The notes: generated by a model not told the origin, from the sequence alone. Positions 1 to 9,158 are shown, counted from the stretch's first letter. The stretch is 64,000 nt of DNA from Aquirufa ecclesiirivi (GCF_011250515.1 NZ_JAANOP010000008.1:30087-94086), one strand, 5' to 3'. A program made the numbers and translations.

Positions 1-1210
1 AAATGGAATGTCCCATTTTATCTCGTTTCGTTTGTAAATAGTGCTGGTTGTGTGGATTGGGATTAATTTCAATAGGTATAGATTCCACAATTTCCAATCC
101 ATAACCTAATAAGCCTGCACGCTTTTTAGGGTTATTGGAAATTAACCTCAATTTTTTGACACCTAAATTTCTCAAAATTTGAGCCCCTACCCCATAATCC
201 CGTTCATCCATCGCAAAACCTAATTCCAAATTAGCTTCCACCGTATCTCTCCCCATCTCTTGAAGTTTATAGGCTTTAAGTTTGTTCAATAAACCGATTC
301 CTCTACCTTCTTGAAACATATACAAAACCACTCCTTTGCCTTCCTTTTCCACCATTTCCATGGCTTTGTGCAACTGAGGGCCACAGTCGCACCGACAAGA
401 GCCAAATATATCTCCAGTAACACATGAACTGTGTACACGCACCATAATTGCTTCATCTTTCTCCCACGTTCCTTTCACCAAAGCCAAATGAGTATCACCC
501 GTATTTTTTTGCTTAAATGCAATCAGGTCAAAATTTCCCCATTGCGTAGGCATATCGACTCCAATTTCTCGCTGAATTAAGGATTCCTTATCCAAACGAT
601 ATTCAATCAAATCCTTAATGGTAACCAGTTTTAAATCAAATTTATCAGCAATCCGACGAAGATCCGCCAAACGAGCCATACTTCCATCTTCATTTAATAC
701 CTCAATCAACACGCCAGAAGGTTGAAAACCCGCCAGACGAGCGAAATCCATCGATGCTTCGGTATGTCCAGTCCGACGTAATACCCCTTCTGATTTACTC
801 TTTAAGGGGAATATATGACCTGGTCTACCTAAATCATTGGGCTTAGTCAAAGGATCTACCAAAGCTTGAATCGTTTTAGCACGATCGGAAGCTGAAATAC
901 CCGTGGTGCATCCATTTCCCAATAAATCTACCGATACCGTGAATGGAGTTTCATGTGAGGTCGTATTGTTATCGACCATCATTTCAAGCCCTAAAGCACC
1001 ACAGCGGTCTTCCGTCAGAGAAACACACATTAAGCCACGTGCTTCACGAATCATAAAATTGACTAATTCAGGACTTATTGCTTCTGATGCGCAAATCATA
1101 TCACCCTCATTCTCACGGTCCTCATCATCGGCTACGATAATGATTTTACCTTGTCGAATATCTTCTATCGCATCTTCTATACGATCCAAACGAATGGAAT
1201 CTTCCTGCAT
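1..1210 (-). CDS. ribBA: Bifunctional 3,4-dihydroxy-2-butanone-4-phosphate synthase / GTP cyclohydrolase II (3' end cut by window)
   Basis: This enzyme makes the two precursors of riboflavin from ribulose 5-phosphate and GTP. I translated it from the ATG at 1210; the frame stays open for 403 codons and leaves the window, so only the last residues are missing. The RibB half shows the acidic [10 protein letters not shown] motif at residues 28-37 and the RRTGHTEAS segment. The RibA half shows the zinc cysteines in the [15 protein letters not shown] segment and the EGRGIGL motif. It is divergent from the ABC ATPase gene, with its own TACCTTTG element upstream. No FMN riboswitch is visible in the short leader. 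Family identity is firm. Confidence 0.95.
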   Translation of the reverse strand, partial: MQEDSIRLDRIEDAIEDIRQGKIIIVADDEDRENEGDMICASEAISPELVNFMIREARGLMCVSLTEDRCGALGLEMMVDNNTTSHETPFTVSVDLLGNGCTTGISASDRAKTIQALVDPLTKPNDLGRPGHIFPLKSKSEGVLRRTGHTEASMDFARLAGFQPSGVLIEVLNEDGSMARLADLRRIADKFDLKLVTIKDLIEYRLDKESLIQREIGVDMPTQWGNFDLIAFKQKNTGDTHLALVKGTWEKDEAIMVRVHSSCVTGDIFGSCRCDCGPQLHKAMEMVEKEGKGVVLYMFQEGRGIGLLNKLKAYKLQEMGRDTVEANLELGFAMDERDYGVGAQILRNLGVKKLRLISNNPKKRAGLLGYGLEIVESIPIEINPNPHNQHYLQTKRDKMGHSI

Positions 1211-1236
1211 GTTTTTAAGCTTTATGAACCAAAACA

Positions 1237-1244
1237 CAAAGGTA
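1237..1244 (-). promoter_or_regulatory. -7 element of the ribBA promoter
   Basis: An exact TACCTTTG on the minus strand matches the Bacteroidota TAnnTTTG consensus and lies about 27 nt upstream of the ribBA ATG. No clear TTG is seen at the -33 spacing. It stands back to back with the plus-strand element at 1268-1275. Confidence 0.55.
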
Positions 1245-1267
1245 AGCAGATTTAGTTCCCATTTTAC

Positions 1268-1275
1268 TACCTTTG
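1268..1275 (+). promoter_or_regulatory. -7 element of the gldA-like gene promoter
   Basis: An exact TACCTTTG on the plus strand lies 25 nt before the ATG at 1301. Together with the minus-strand copy it makes a compact divergent promoter region. Confidence 0.55.
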
Positions 1276-1300
1276 TCAGATAATCTATCCCTTATCAGGT

Positions 1301-2008
1301 ATGTCGATTGAAGTTGCCAATCTTTCTAAAATATACGGTTCACAAATCGCCGTTAATTCGATTTCATTTCATGCCTCTGAAGGTCAAATCATCGGCTTTC
1401 TAGGGCCCAATGGTGCAGGGAAGTCAAGTACGATCAAAATGCTGGTTGGATTAATTCCACCAAGTCAAGGTGAAGCCAAAGTACTCGGACTGAATGTAGC
1501 GAACCATAGCTTAGCACTGAAAAGAAAAATAGGCTATCTAGCAGAAAACAACCCACTTTACCCAGACATGTACGTACAGGAATTTCTGGATTTTATTGGT
1601 AAAATTCATGGAATTTCGGCTATCCAAAGAAAGCAGAGAATCGAAGAGGTTATTCAACTAGTGGGATTAGATAAAGAGAAAAAAAAGAAAATATCGGAAT
1701 TGTCTAAGGGTTATCAACAACGAGTAGGCCTTGCTCAAGCAATCTTTCATGATCCATCTGTATTGATTTTAGATGAACCTACCAGTGGTTTAGACCCCAA
1801 TCAAATGGCTGAAATCAGGTCATTGATACAATCATTAAGTAAGGGTAAAACTATTTTGTTTTCAAGCCACCTATTAACCGAGGTGGAATCCATTTGCGAT
1901 CGAATTTTACTAATTAGTCATGGAAACTTAGTAGCTGATTGTTCGCTACAAGAAGCTCAAAATTATTCTGGGGGCTTGGCTGCTTTCTTTAAGGATAAAA
2001 CAGCTTAA
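1301..2008 (+). CDS. gldA: ABC transporter ATP-binding protein, GldA-like
   Basis: A cytoplasmic ATPase subunit of an ABC transporter. Walker A (GPNGAGKSS) is at residues 35-43, the signature LSKGYQQR at 134-141 and Walker B LILDEP at 155-160. The opening MSIEVANLSKIYG and the central AENNPLYPDMYV and GLDPNQ segments resemble the gliding-motility ATPase GldA of Flavobacterium, from memory of that family. At 235 residues it is shorter than the roughly 300-residue GldA because the C-terminal domain is reduced to a short tail. GldA works with GldF and GldG; a gldG gene is in this window at 52383. The last four bases (TTAA) are shared with the convergent nitrilase gene. ABC-ATPase identity is certain; the GldA role is likely. 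Confidence 0.75.
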   Translation: MSIEVANLSKIYGSQIAVNSISFHASEGQIIGFLGPNGAGKSSTIKMLVGLIPPSQGEAKVLGLNVANHSLALKRKIGYLAENNPLYPDMYVQEFLDFIGKIHGISAIQRKQRIEEVIQLVGLDKEKKKKISELSKGYQQRVGLAQAIFHDPSVLILDEPTSGLDPNQMAEIRSLIQSLSKGKTILFSSHLLTEVESICDRILLISHGNLVADCSLQEAQNYSGGLAAFFKDKTA

Positions 2009-2790
2009 TTCAATTCAAATGCATCGGCATCAAGATGTGCCGGGAATTTATCCCTAAACTCCCGCAAGGATTCCTTGGAGATGCTCGTGGTTTGTATTGC
2101 CTCTTCATCCAATAGATGGATTATTTCTTCTCCTTTAAAGGATACAACAACTGAATCCCCTTGATAAACTAAGTCATTCGCGTCTTTACCTACTCGATTA
2201 ACCCCGACCACATAAGCTAAATTTTCAATAGCTCGGGCTTTCAAAAGCGTAGACCAAGCATGGGCACGTGCAGCTGGCCAATTTGCGACATAAATAGCTA
2301 GATCATAAGCCTTCTGCACATTTCTTGACCAAACAGGAAAACGTAAATCATAACACACAAATAATGCTATGTTCCACGATTTATAAGTTAAAATTCCTTG
2401 TTTTTCACCCGGACTATAAAACTGATGCTCGTTGCCCATGCGAAATAAATGACGCTTATTATAAGCAACAATTTTCCCGTCTGGAAAAACGGCCAACAAG
2501 CGATTATAAAACTGATTGTTTTCTTTGATTTTAAGGCTTCCTACCAATAATACATCGAGCCGATTGGCCATCATTTGCATCCATTGTACTTGAGCTCCTT
2601 TGGGAAACTCTGCTCCCTCTGAACTCATGCTGAAACCAGTTAGAAACATTTCTGGTAAAACGACGACATCCGTTTTACCCTGTAGAGTTTGTAATTTCTC
2701 CTCTAAAATAGCACAATTGGCTGCAGGATTCTCCCATACAAGAGATGTCTGCACCATACTTACCCGTAACTGATTATTCGGGGAAACCAT
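2005..2790 (-). CDS. Carbon-nitrogen hydrolase, YafV/omega-amidase type
   Basis: A nitrilase-superfamily hydrolase of 261 residues with the complete Glu-Lys-Cys triad: E47 in VVLPEMF, K112 in YNKRHLF and C146 in LFVCYDLRFP. The CYDLRFP context and the length fit the omega-amidase branch (YafV, mammalian NIT2), which deamidates 2-oxoglutaramate or 2-oxosuccinamate in metabolite repair; that substrate is inference. It is the last gene of a three-gene minus-strand run, starting 11 nt after the DUF4270 gene. No signal peptide, so cytoplasmic. Confidence 0.85.
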   Translation of the reverse strand: MVSPNNQLRVSMVQTSLVWENPAANCAILEEKLQTLQGKTDVVVLPEMFLTGFSMSSEGAEFPKGAQVQWMQMMANRLDVLLVGSLKIKENNQFYNRLLAVFPDGKIVAYNKRHLFRMGNEHQFYSPGEKQGILTYKSWNIALFVCYDLRFPVWSRNVQKAYDLAIYVANWPAARAHAWSTLLKARAIENLAYVVGVNRVGKDANDLVYQGDSVVVSFKGEEIIHLLDEEAIQTTSISKESLREFRDKFPAHLDADAFELN

Positions 2791-2801
2791 GTCTGTGTGA
2801 A

Positions 2802-4172
2802 TTACTTCGCAATATAGGTATAATACACCTTCAATTTAATTTTACTTGCATTCAAAGGTACATACCGAATATTGTCTCCAATAATACGACTAAAACCTGA
2901 CGAGTTGCTCGTCAAAGGACTAGTCACCAAAATGGCAAAATCCTTACGGTTATTTGCAATGATGTTTTGAATGGCTGTCGTAATATTAAAGCTATAAGTC
3001 TTTGAGCCTGAATCAAAATTAGCCGTTTGAATACCGGTTCCACCTTCAGTCAACAAATACCGTAAACCATAAGAATTCTTAAGAGTTCTATTGCTAGCGT
3101 CCGTTTCAACCAAAGATAAAGAACCTAAGGTTTTAGCTAATTCGTAACTATCAGCAGCTGGAATTACTAACTCCGCTTTATTGATTGCGACATTTTTATT
3201 CCCTTTCAAATTCAATAAATAAGGGATTTCTAATTTAGTCGCTAATCCTGTTCCTGATTGAACATAAGTCACCATGTTGGTCTGTGATGCAGGAATCCGA
3301 TCTCCCGGTTTTTGTAAATTACCTAAGGCACCCGAACGAGAAATGTTCAATTGATTAAATCGACCGTGAATTTCAGCTACTAAAGCCGTAGATAAGCTAA
3401 AGTAATAATTCACCGCATATTTAACCGTATCATTCGGATTATGATAATGCAAAGTCATGACTGAGTAAGTAGGCGTAAAACCCATAATTGCTGCTTTGCC
3501 GGCTGAACTGGCTTTGATGTACATCCCTTTAAAATAATCTCTAAAGGCTGCACCACCTGCTGCAATGGACTTGTCTGTGTATTTACCGATTAGTTCTCTT
3601 CCAAATGAAGCATTCATTTTAAAGCTCAAGGTGTCGTATTTCAAGGAATCACCATTAGCCGTTTTGGCTTTGATTGGACGAGGATAAAAAGAATGAGATC
3701 CAATGGGTGTAGGATCATAGGGCAAAGTGGAGGTATTAAAATAATCTACCGCACGGCTCACACTATCTTTTAGTCGATAAATCGAAATAGTTTGTTTTTG
3801 AGTGGTATCACCTACAAAAGATTGATAAATCAAATTCATTTTTAATGAATCCAAAATAGAAGTCTCTTTACTTTTCAAGGTATCTACATTCGCAATCTGA
3901 GTAAATGCTGAAGCAGCAATAGTCCCCAAAATGGGATCTTGATGTGATCCTACTAAAAAAGTACCCGTTTGATTCGTGTATATCGAATCAATCAAGACAG
4001 TTGACGACTGAATGCTCAATGAATCTGTATAGTTCAAACCAACTTCTACACTAAACAAATCGGACCCAATTTCTTTGGGTAAATCACAAGAAGTAAGGAA
4101 AAGGGAAAGAATCCCTACCCATTTAATTGCCGGCCAATTCCAAATACAATTTTTCGAAGAAATCGAGATCAT
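2802..4172 (-). CDS. DUF4270 family lipoprotein
   Basis: A secreted lipoprotein of unknown function found across Bacteroidota. A hydrophobic stretch ending in FLTSC gives a lipobox, and mature Cys is followed by Asp-Leu-Pro. The body has DUF4270 traits such as the early GSDLF and FLVGSHQDPILG segments and a beta-rich C-terminus. Start choice is unclear. The frame opens at 4244, ATGs fall at 4244, 4211 and 4172, and all overlap the upstream gene. I give 4172, a 50-nt overlap. An ATT at 4127 sharing one base with the upstream stop would give a shorter, canonical signal peptide (IKWVGILSLFLTSC). The gene follows a glycogen-synthase-like gene, an arrangement I recall from other Cytophagales. Confidence 0.8.
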   Translation of the reverse strand: MISISSKNCIWNWPAIKWVGILSLFLTSCDLPKEIGSDLFSVEVGLNYTDSLSIQSSTVLIDSIYTNQTGTFLVGSHQDPILGTIAASAFTQIANVDTLKSKETSILDSLKMNLIYQSFVGDTTQKQTISIYRLKDSVSRAVDYFNTSTLPYDPTPIGSHSFYPRPIKAKTANGDSLKYDTLSFKMNASFGRELIGKYTDKSIAAGGAAFRDYFKGMYIKASSAGKAAIMGFTPTYSVMTLHYHNPNDTVKYAVNYYFSLSTALVAEIHGRFNQLNISRSGALGNLQKPGDRIPASQTNMVTYVQSGTGLATKLEIPYLLNLKGNKNVAINKAELVIPAADSYELAKTLGSLSLVETDASNRTLKNSYGLRYLLTEGGTGIQTANFDSGSKTYSFNITTAIQNIIANNRKDFAILVTSPLTSNSSGFSRIIGDNIRYVPLNASKIKLKVYYTYIAK

Positions 4173-4932
4173 TTTCGGCAATATTTTGATAGGTTTTTGA
4201 TTTGAATTCATCAATGATGGATTGGATACGGCTATTTTCCGCATTTTCTAATGATACTACTTTATCGGCATATTCTGCACCAATTTTAATGAAGGCAGAA
4301 TAATCTGAATTTGCTAAACTAGTTAAATTTTCGTCTTCAATTTCGCCTAATTTCACTTTTTCTAACAAATCGTCGTTAGAGAACGTAAAATCAAATTCAG
4401 AATTGTGAGGAGAGAAAATAGTTTTTGAATCTTTAAAGATTGGATGGTTTTTGTAATGAGTAGAAATGTACAAGGGTACTAAGCTCGACATCCAATCATT
4501 GCAATGCACGACATCTGGCGACCAGCCTAACTTAACCACTGTCTCCAATGCTCCTTTACAGAAGAATGCGGCACGCTCATGATTGTCCTCATAGAATGCT
4601 CCATCTTTGTCGTTTAAAACAAATTTACGTTGGAAATAATCTTCATTATCAATAAAATACACCTGCAATTTAGCTGCTGGAATACTGGCGACCTTAATCG
4701 TTAACGGTTTTTCTTCCTCACCCATTGGGATAGTGATTCCGGAAAGCCGAACTACTTCATGCAAACGGTTTTTGCGCTCGTTAATAGAACCAAATCTTGG
4801 AACCAAGATTCGGATCTCCATTCCCCTCTCCTGCATAGCAGTTGGAAGGTTACGAACGAAGTCTGCAATTCTAGAGGTGTTAAGGAAAGGGTCAACCTCA
4901 CTCGAAACGTAAAGAATACGTAATTTGGACAT
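4123..4932 (-). CDS. Glycogen/starch synthase-like protein, GT5 N-terminal domain only
   Basis: The 269 residues match the N-terminal Rossmann domain of GT5 glycogen synthases: LRILYVSSEVDPF at the start, EIRILVPRFG, DNEDYFQR, and the PDVVHCNDW and FSPHNSEF segments. The KTGGLADV loop that binds ADP-glucose is replaced by NTSRIADFV, and the whole C-terminal GT-B domain is absent. It is therefore unlikely to elongate glucan by itself; a binding or regulatory role is possible but unproven. It heads an operon with the DUF4270 lipoprotein and the nitrilase, and has an exact TATTTTTG promoter element upstream at 4974-4981. Confidence 0.8.
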   Translation of the reverse strand: MSKLRILYVSSEVDPFLNTSRIADFVRNLPTAMQERGMEIRILVPRFGSINERKNRLHEVVRLSGITIPMGEEEKPLTIKVASIPAAKLQVYFIDNEDYFQRKFVLNDKDGAFYEDNHERAAFFCKGALETVVKLGWSPDVVHCNDWMSSLVPLYISTHYKNHPIFKDSKTIFSPHNSEFDFTFSNDDLLEKVKLGEIEDENLTSLANSDYSAFIKIGAEYADKVVSLENAENSRIQSIIDEFKSKTYQNIAENDLDFFEKLYLELAGN

Positions 4933-4973
4933 TCTAAATTGATTTAGGGGAAAATTATCCCAAAAAAACTTTG

Positions 4974-4981
4974 CAAAAATA
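4974..4981 (-). promoter_or_regulatory. -7 element for the GT5-like/DUF4270/nitrilase operon
   Basis: An exact TATTTTTG on the minus strand lies about 42 nt upstream of the ATG at 4932. No matching -33 TTG is seen. Confidence 0.5.
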
Positions 4982-5065
4982 TAAAAAAATTATCGGATTC
5001 CAGCTATATAAATTAAGCAAAGGTCTTTATTTTGCCTTGTGATTCTCGAAATCCATCACTACCCT

Positions 5066-6061
5066 ATGATAAAATCCATTCTTAAGTACTTATTCTCGAC
5101 TTTATTGGCTGCCTCGCTCTTGTATTGGGCTTTTTCCAAAAGTCAGCTAGAATGGGATGACATTTACCAAACGCTTTTACAAGCGAATTACCAGTGGGTA
5201 ACCCTAGCCATCGTGATTTCTTTGATTTCACATTGGTTAAGAGCATTACGTTGGGAGCAATTACTCGATAGCCTACAGTATCAACCTGGTCAAGTCAGAA
5301 CCTTTTCAGCGGTACTCATCGGCTATTTTGCTAATTTCATTGTTCCTAGAATGGGCGAAGTTTCCCGATGTGGTTCCCTTCAAAAAACAGCCGACATCCC
5401 CTTTGAAAAGTCATTTGGTACCGTCATTACCGAAAGAATTGTCGATTTACTAGGCCTAGTCGTCTTGGTTGGAATTACATTTTTAGTTGAATGGAAACCC
5501 ATTCAGTCTTTCTTGTTTCCTCAAACAGACAGCCCCCCCTTGACCTTAATCATGGGTTTGATTATCCTCGGCCTCATAGGACTTATTACCTTATGGTTCA
5601 CCAAAGATTTTATCCTAGCTAAATGGGAAGTCCTTTCAAAAAGTTCCAAAGTAGGGCAAATCCTTTCGGGTTGGATAGATGGCATTATTAGTATCAAAGA
5701 CGTAAAAAGACCGGGTTTGTTTTTGATGTATACCCTAGCCATTTGGGTGGCTTACTTTATGAATGTTTATATCTTGCTATTAGCATTTCCAAGCAGTGAA
5801 AACCTAGGTTTTTCAGCTGCATTAAGCATATTAGTGATGGGTACATTTGGTATGGCTACCCCTACTCAAGGTGGAATTGGAGCTTATCACAGTTTAGTAG
5901 CATCTACTTTATTTTTCTACCAAATTCCCATGAAAGAGGCTACCGCCTTAGCTACTTTTTTCCACGGAACTCAAATGGCCACAATCTTGTTGTTTGGGGG
6001 TATCAGTTTTATTTTAACTCTTTTCTTACCTAAAAAAACAAGCAGTGTCAACTCTCAGTGA
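5066..6061 (+). CDS. Flippase-like / lysylphosphatidylglycerol synthase transmembrane family protein
   Basis: A polytopic inner-membrane protein with roughly eight hydrophobic segments. The RALRWEQLL motif after the second segment and the NFIVPRMGEVSR segment are typical of the family once called UPF0104 (related to the membrane part of MprF). Members are thought to move lipids; the substrate here is unknown. The frame also opens with GTG at 5039, but a promoter-like TTATTTTG at 5027-5034 would place transcription start near 5040, so I prefer the ATG at 5066. Its end overlaps rfaE2 by 17 nt, so the two are coupled. Confidence 0.8.
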   Translation: MIKSILKYLFSTLLAASLLYWAFSKSQLEWDDIYQTLLQANYQWVTLAIVISLISHWLRALRWEQLLDSLQYQPGQVRTFSAVLIGYFANFIVPRMGEVSRCGSLQKTADIPFEKSFGTVITERIVDLLGLVVLVGITFLVEWKPIQSFLFPQTDSPPLTLIMGLIILGLIGLITLWFTKDFILAKWEVLSKSSKVGQILSGWIDGIISIKDVKRPGLFLMYTLAIWVAYFMNVYILLLAFPSSENLGFSAALSILVMGTFGMATPTQGGIGAYHSLVASTLFFYQIPMKEATALATFFHGTQMATILLFGGISFILTLFLPKKTSSVNSQ

Positions 6062-6527
6062 ACAAAAGATTCATACACTTAGTGAAGCAATTGAACTTCG
6101 TAAAACCTGGAAAAAAGACCTTCAAAAAGTGGTTTTCACCAATGGTTGCTTTGACATTTTACATCTCGGCCACGTCGATTACTTAGAAAAGTCGAGTCAA
6201 GCAGGAGACAAAATGATTGTAGCTGTTAATTCTGACCGATCCGTTCGTGAATTAAAAGGCCCCGAAAGACCCGTGAATACGGAATATGCACGAGCCCGAT
6301 TAATTGCTGCCTTAGGATTCGTTTCCATGGTCATAATATTTGATGAAGAAACACCGTTAGAACTAATTAAAGCTCTTTTGCCCGATGTTCTTATCAAAGG
6401 AAATGATTATACCATTGATACCATCGTGGGGTCAAAAGAAGTTTTAGAAGCAGGAGGAGAAGTAAGTACCATTGATTTAGTACCCAATTATTCAACAACA
6501 GGAATTATTAACAAACTTAAAAAATAA
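6045..6527 (+). CDS. rfaE2: D-glycero-beta-D-manno-heptose 1-phosphate adenylyltransferase-like nucleotidyltransferase
   Basis: A 160-residue cytidylyltransferase-fold enzyme with NGCFDILHLGH (HLGH at 40-43), a KGPERPVN segment and a late YSTTGII motif (the ISTT signature of RfaE/HldE C-terminal domains). It transfers AMP from ATP to heptose 1-phosphate, giving ADP-heptose for LPS core. The kinase half (HldE N-terminus) is not fused here. It starts with GTG at 6045 inside the previous gene; no ATG fits the domain start. The flippase-like gene upstream suggests a shared envelope role. Confidence 0.88.
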   Translation: MSTLSEQKIHTLSEAIELRKTWKKDLQKVVFTNGCFDILHLGHVDYLEKSSQAGDKMIVAVNSDRSVRELKGPERPVNTEYARARLIAALGFVSMVIIFDEETPLELIKALLPDVLIKGNDYTIDTIVGSKEVLEAGGEVSTIDLVPNYSTTGIINKLKK

Positions 6528-6531
6528 AAAA

Positions 6532-7224
6532 ATGACCGGAATCTATGTTTTAACCATCCTATTTGGAGTTATCGGAATGTTGATTTCTTGGAGATTAAAA
6601 TCCAAATTCAAACAGTATGCAGAAGTACCATTGCAAAGTAATTTATCTGGCCAACAAATCGCTGAAAAGATGCTTGCTGACCATGGTATCTACGATGTTC
6701 GTGTTATTTCTGTCGATGGACAATTAACAGATCATTATAATCCTAGCAACAAAACCGTGAATTTAAGTGCGGATGTGTATCATGGTCGAAATGCGGCCTC
6801 GGCAGCTGTGGCAGCACATGAATGTGGACATGCGGTACAACATGCTCAAGCCTATTCCTTTTTACAATTTAGAAGTGCCATGGTTCCCTTGTTGAATATC
6901 GCCAATGGTTTCATGCCCATCTTATTAATGATCGGAATGATGATTTTATATTCAACAGGAAGTGCTACTTTATTGAGTATTGGAGTGGCTTTATTTGCCC
7001 TCGCTACCATATTTAGTTTTGTAACTTTACCCGTTGAATTTGATGCTTCAAACCGTGCTTTGGCTTGGATAAAGAACAACCAAATCGTTAATTCGAGTGA
7101 ATATGAAATGTCAAAAGATGCTCTTTGGTGGGCAGCAATGACCTACGTAGTAGCTGCACTAGCCATGTTGGCACAATTACTATACTATTTGAATTTATTA
7201 GGTGGGCGAAGAAGTAACGACTAA
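6532..7224 (+). CDS. YugP-type zinc metallopeptidase, membrane-bound
   Basis: Residues 96-100 are HECGH, an HEXXH zinc motif inside AAHECGHAVQHA. The first 20 residues form a membrane anchor and two more hydrophobic hairpins follow the active site (near residues 120-165 and 200-220). Size (230 residues) and layout fit the neutral zinc metallopeptidase family PF04298, related to YugP of Bacillus. The substrate is unknown. It begins 4 nt after rfaE2 and ends the operon, followed by hairpins. Confidence 0.85.
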   Translation: MTGIYVLTILFGVIGMLISWRLKSKFKQYAEVPLQSNLSGQQIAEKMLADHGIYDVRVISVDGQLTDHYNPSNKTVNLSADVYHGRNAASAAVAAHECGHAVQHAQAYSFLQFRSAMVPLLNIANGFMPILLMIGMMILYSTGSATLLSIGVALFALATIFSFVTLPVEFDASNRALAWIKNNQIVNSSEYEMSKDALWWAAMTYVVAALAMLAQLLYYLNLLGGRRSND

Positions 7225-7229
7225 CAAAA

Positions 7230-7342
7230 AAGAGGCTATCTCAAATTCATGGGATAGCATCAAGAATCGCTTTTTTGATCTTTGGTTTACATCAGCGATT
7301 TGAATAAATGAAAAGAGGCTGTTTCAAAAACAGCCTCTTTTT
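7230..7342. terminator. Hairpin cluster ending in a bidirectional terminator
   Basis: Three hairpins follow one another between convergent genes: GGCTATC/GGATAGC-type near 7233-7260, AATCGC/GCGATT near 7265-7302, and a perfect AAAAGAGGCTGTTT / AAACAGCCTCTTTT at 7311-7341 that runs into T residues. The last is a good rho-independent terminator for both strands. Confidence 0.8.
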
Positions 7343-9055
7343 TTATACATGCAATTTACTCTTTCGATAACTGTAACTGAAATAAATTAAGAATCCAGCA
7401 ATACACCAATATAAGAATCGCTCCCAATTGGTGGCTCCCATTTGAGTCATCAAATATAAATTCACCAATAAACCTAACACAGGAATCAATGATAGATTGA
7501 TGGTAAAGCTAAAATAGGCTAATACTAACCAAATAATAAAGAATCCCGATAGCAAAAAATGATCAACACGAGCATCGCCAATCCAATGCGCGTTCCAATA
7601 ATTCGACCAAGAAGCGGCATCAGGTAAATAGAAATAGACGCCAATCACAAAACACAAACCTACCCAATATTTGGCATTGATATAAGGAATCTTAAACTTG
7701 GATTTCTTTTGATTTTCAGGATCTAAATCCAAAATTAATACACCGCCACAAACCAATACAAAGGCAAACAAGGTACCTATACTGCTCAAATTGATCACCT
7801 CTTCCAAATTGGCAAATAAAGCAGGAATACCCACTAAAACACCCGTCATAATAGTAGAAAATGAAGGCGTTCTGTATTTGGGATGTATATTAGAGAAAGC
7901 CTTCGGTAAAAGTCCATCGCGTGACATTGTCATCCAAATACGAGGCTGTCCCAACTGATACACCAATAAGGCACTGGTTAAGGCGATAACGGCACTGGCT
8001 GCTACGACACCAGCTACACCGTGTAAACCCACTTGTGTGAACATATATGCCAATGGATCTTCAATACCAGCTAATGATTCAGATGGTACAATACCCGTTA
8101 ATACTAGCGTTACTAAGACGTATAATACGGTACAAATAAGTAAAGCCCACATCATGGCTTTCGGGATATCGCGCTGCGGATTGGTACATTCTTCCGCGGT
8201 AGTGGAAATGGAATCAAAACCAATGTAGGCAAAACAAACGGCTGCCACACTTTTTAACACACCGCTGATGCCATTGGGGGCGAATGGAGACCAGTTGTCT
8301 ACTTGCACATAAAAAGCACCCACACCTACCACAATGACAATCACCAAAAGTTTAAGAATCACCAAAATATTATTCATATTCTTGGTTTCTCTGATGCCGA
8401 TATAGACTAAATAGGTAATCGCTGCAGTAATTAATAAAGCAGGAATATTGGCTACAAAATGCCATCCAAATAGCAATGGAGCAGTTGAATAAGCTGCATA
8501 TCCTTCTCGGACATTGACAGATAATGATTCCAATAATTGTCCTTGTGACATCGCTACTTGTGCTTCAGCATAAGCTCTTTTAGCTGATAAAAAATCCATA
8601 GTGAGGTAATCAGGAATATGAAAACCAAGACCTTCGACTAAATCAACAAAATATTTTGACCAGGAAATAGCCACAGCTACATTGGAAATGGCATATTCCA
8701 ACAAGAGGTTCCAACCTAAAATCCAAGCAACAATTTCACCAAGGCTGGTATAGGCATAGGTATAAGCACTTCCGCTAATCGGAACCGTAGCGGCAAAACG
8801 AGCATAACAGAAGGCCGTAAACATACAAGCTACAGCAGTAAATACAAATAATAGGGATACCGCAGGGCCACCATTGGCAGAGGCTTGACCTATGGCAGAA
8901 AAGATACTAGCCCCAATGATAGCAGCTACGCCTAAAAAGGTAAGGTCTCGAACTCCTAAATTCCGAACCATGAATCCACCTTCCAGCTTTTCCATTTCGA
9001 TTTGATCAGAAACTATTTTATCAATGGACTTTTTGCGAAAAAAGGATGAATTCAT
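7343..9055 (-). CDS. APC-family amino acid permease
   Basis: A 570-residue inner-membrane transporter with 12 or more hydrophobic segments. The first membrane segment carries GVAAIIGASIFSAIGQ, the unwound glycine-rich substrate site typical of APC transporters, and YIGFDSISTTAEE in the middle is typical of the cationic amino acid transporter (CAT) branch. The substrate cannot be fixed from sequence. It is a single-gene unit with an exact TATTTTTG promoter element at 9090-9097 and shares a terminator with the zinc peptidase gene. Confidence 0.88.
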   Translation of the reverse strand: MNSSFFRKKSIDKIVSDQIEMEKLEGGFMVRNLGVRDLTFLGVAAIIGASIFSAIGQASANGGPAVSLLFVFTAVACMFTAFCYARFAATVPISGSAYTYAYTSLGEIVAWILGWNLLLEYAISNVAVAISWSKYFVDLVEGLGFHIPDYLTMDFLSAKRAYAEAQVAMSQGQLLESLSVNVREGYAAYSTAPLLFGWHFVANIPALLITAAITYLVYIGIRETKNMNNILVILKLLVIVIVVGVGAFYVQVDNWSPFAPNGISGVLKSVAAVCFAYIGFDSISTTAEECTNPQRDIPKAMMWALLICTVLYVLVTLVLTGIVPSESLAGIEDPLAYMFTQVGLHGVAGVVAASAVIALTSALLVYQLGQPRIWMTMSRDGLLPKAFSNIHPKYRTPSFSTIMTGVLVGIPALFANLEEVINLSSIGTLFAFVLVCGGVLILDLDPENQKKSKFKIPYINAKYWVGLCFVIGVYFYLPDAASWSNYWNAHWIGDARVDHFLLSGFFIIWLVLAYFSFTINLSLIPVLGLLVNLYLMTQMGATNWERFLYWCIAGFLIYFSYSYRKSKLHV

Positions 9056-9089
9056 GCAATTGGATTAGTTGATGTGATGGTAAGATTAA

Positions 9090-9097
9090 CAAAAATA
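9090..9097 (-). promoter_or_regulatory. -7 element of the permease promoter
   Basis: Exact TATTTTTG on the minus strand, 34 nt before the permease ATG. Confidence 0.5.
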
Positions 9098-9135
9098 CAT
9101 CTTTCCCGAATAAATTCTAATTTGAACGATTTACT

Positions 9136-9143
9136 TACCTTTG
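9136..9143 (+). promoter_or_regulatory. -7 element of the GT2 gene promoter
   Basis: Exact TACCTTTG on the plus strand, 15 nt before the ATG at 9159, implying a very short 5' leader. Confidence 0.55.
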
Positions 9144-9158
9144 TAACAAAGGAACAAT

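Noticed and set aside
903..1283. 126-residue plus-strand ORF at the start of the window
   Set aside because: It is antisense to the RibB domain of ribBA, which has clear catalytic motifs.
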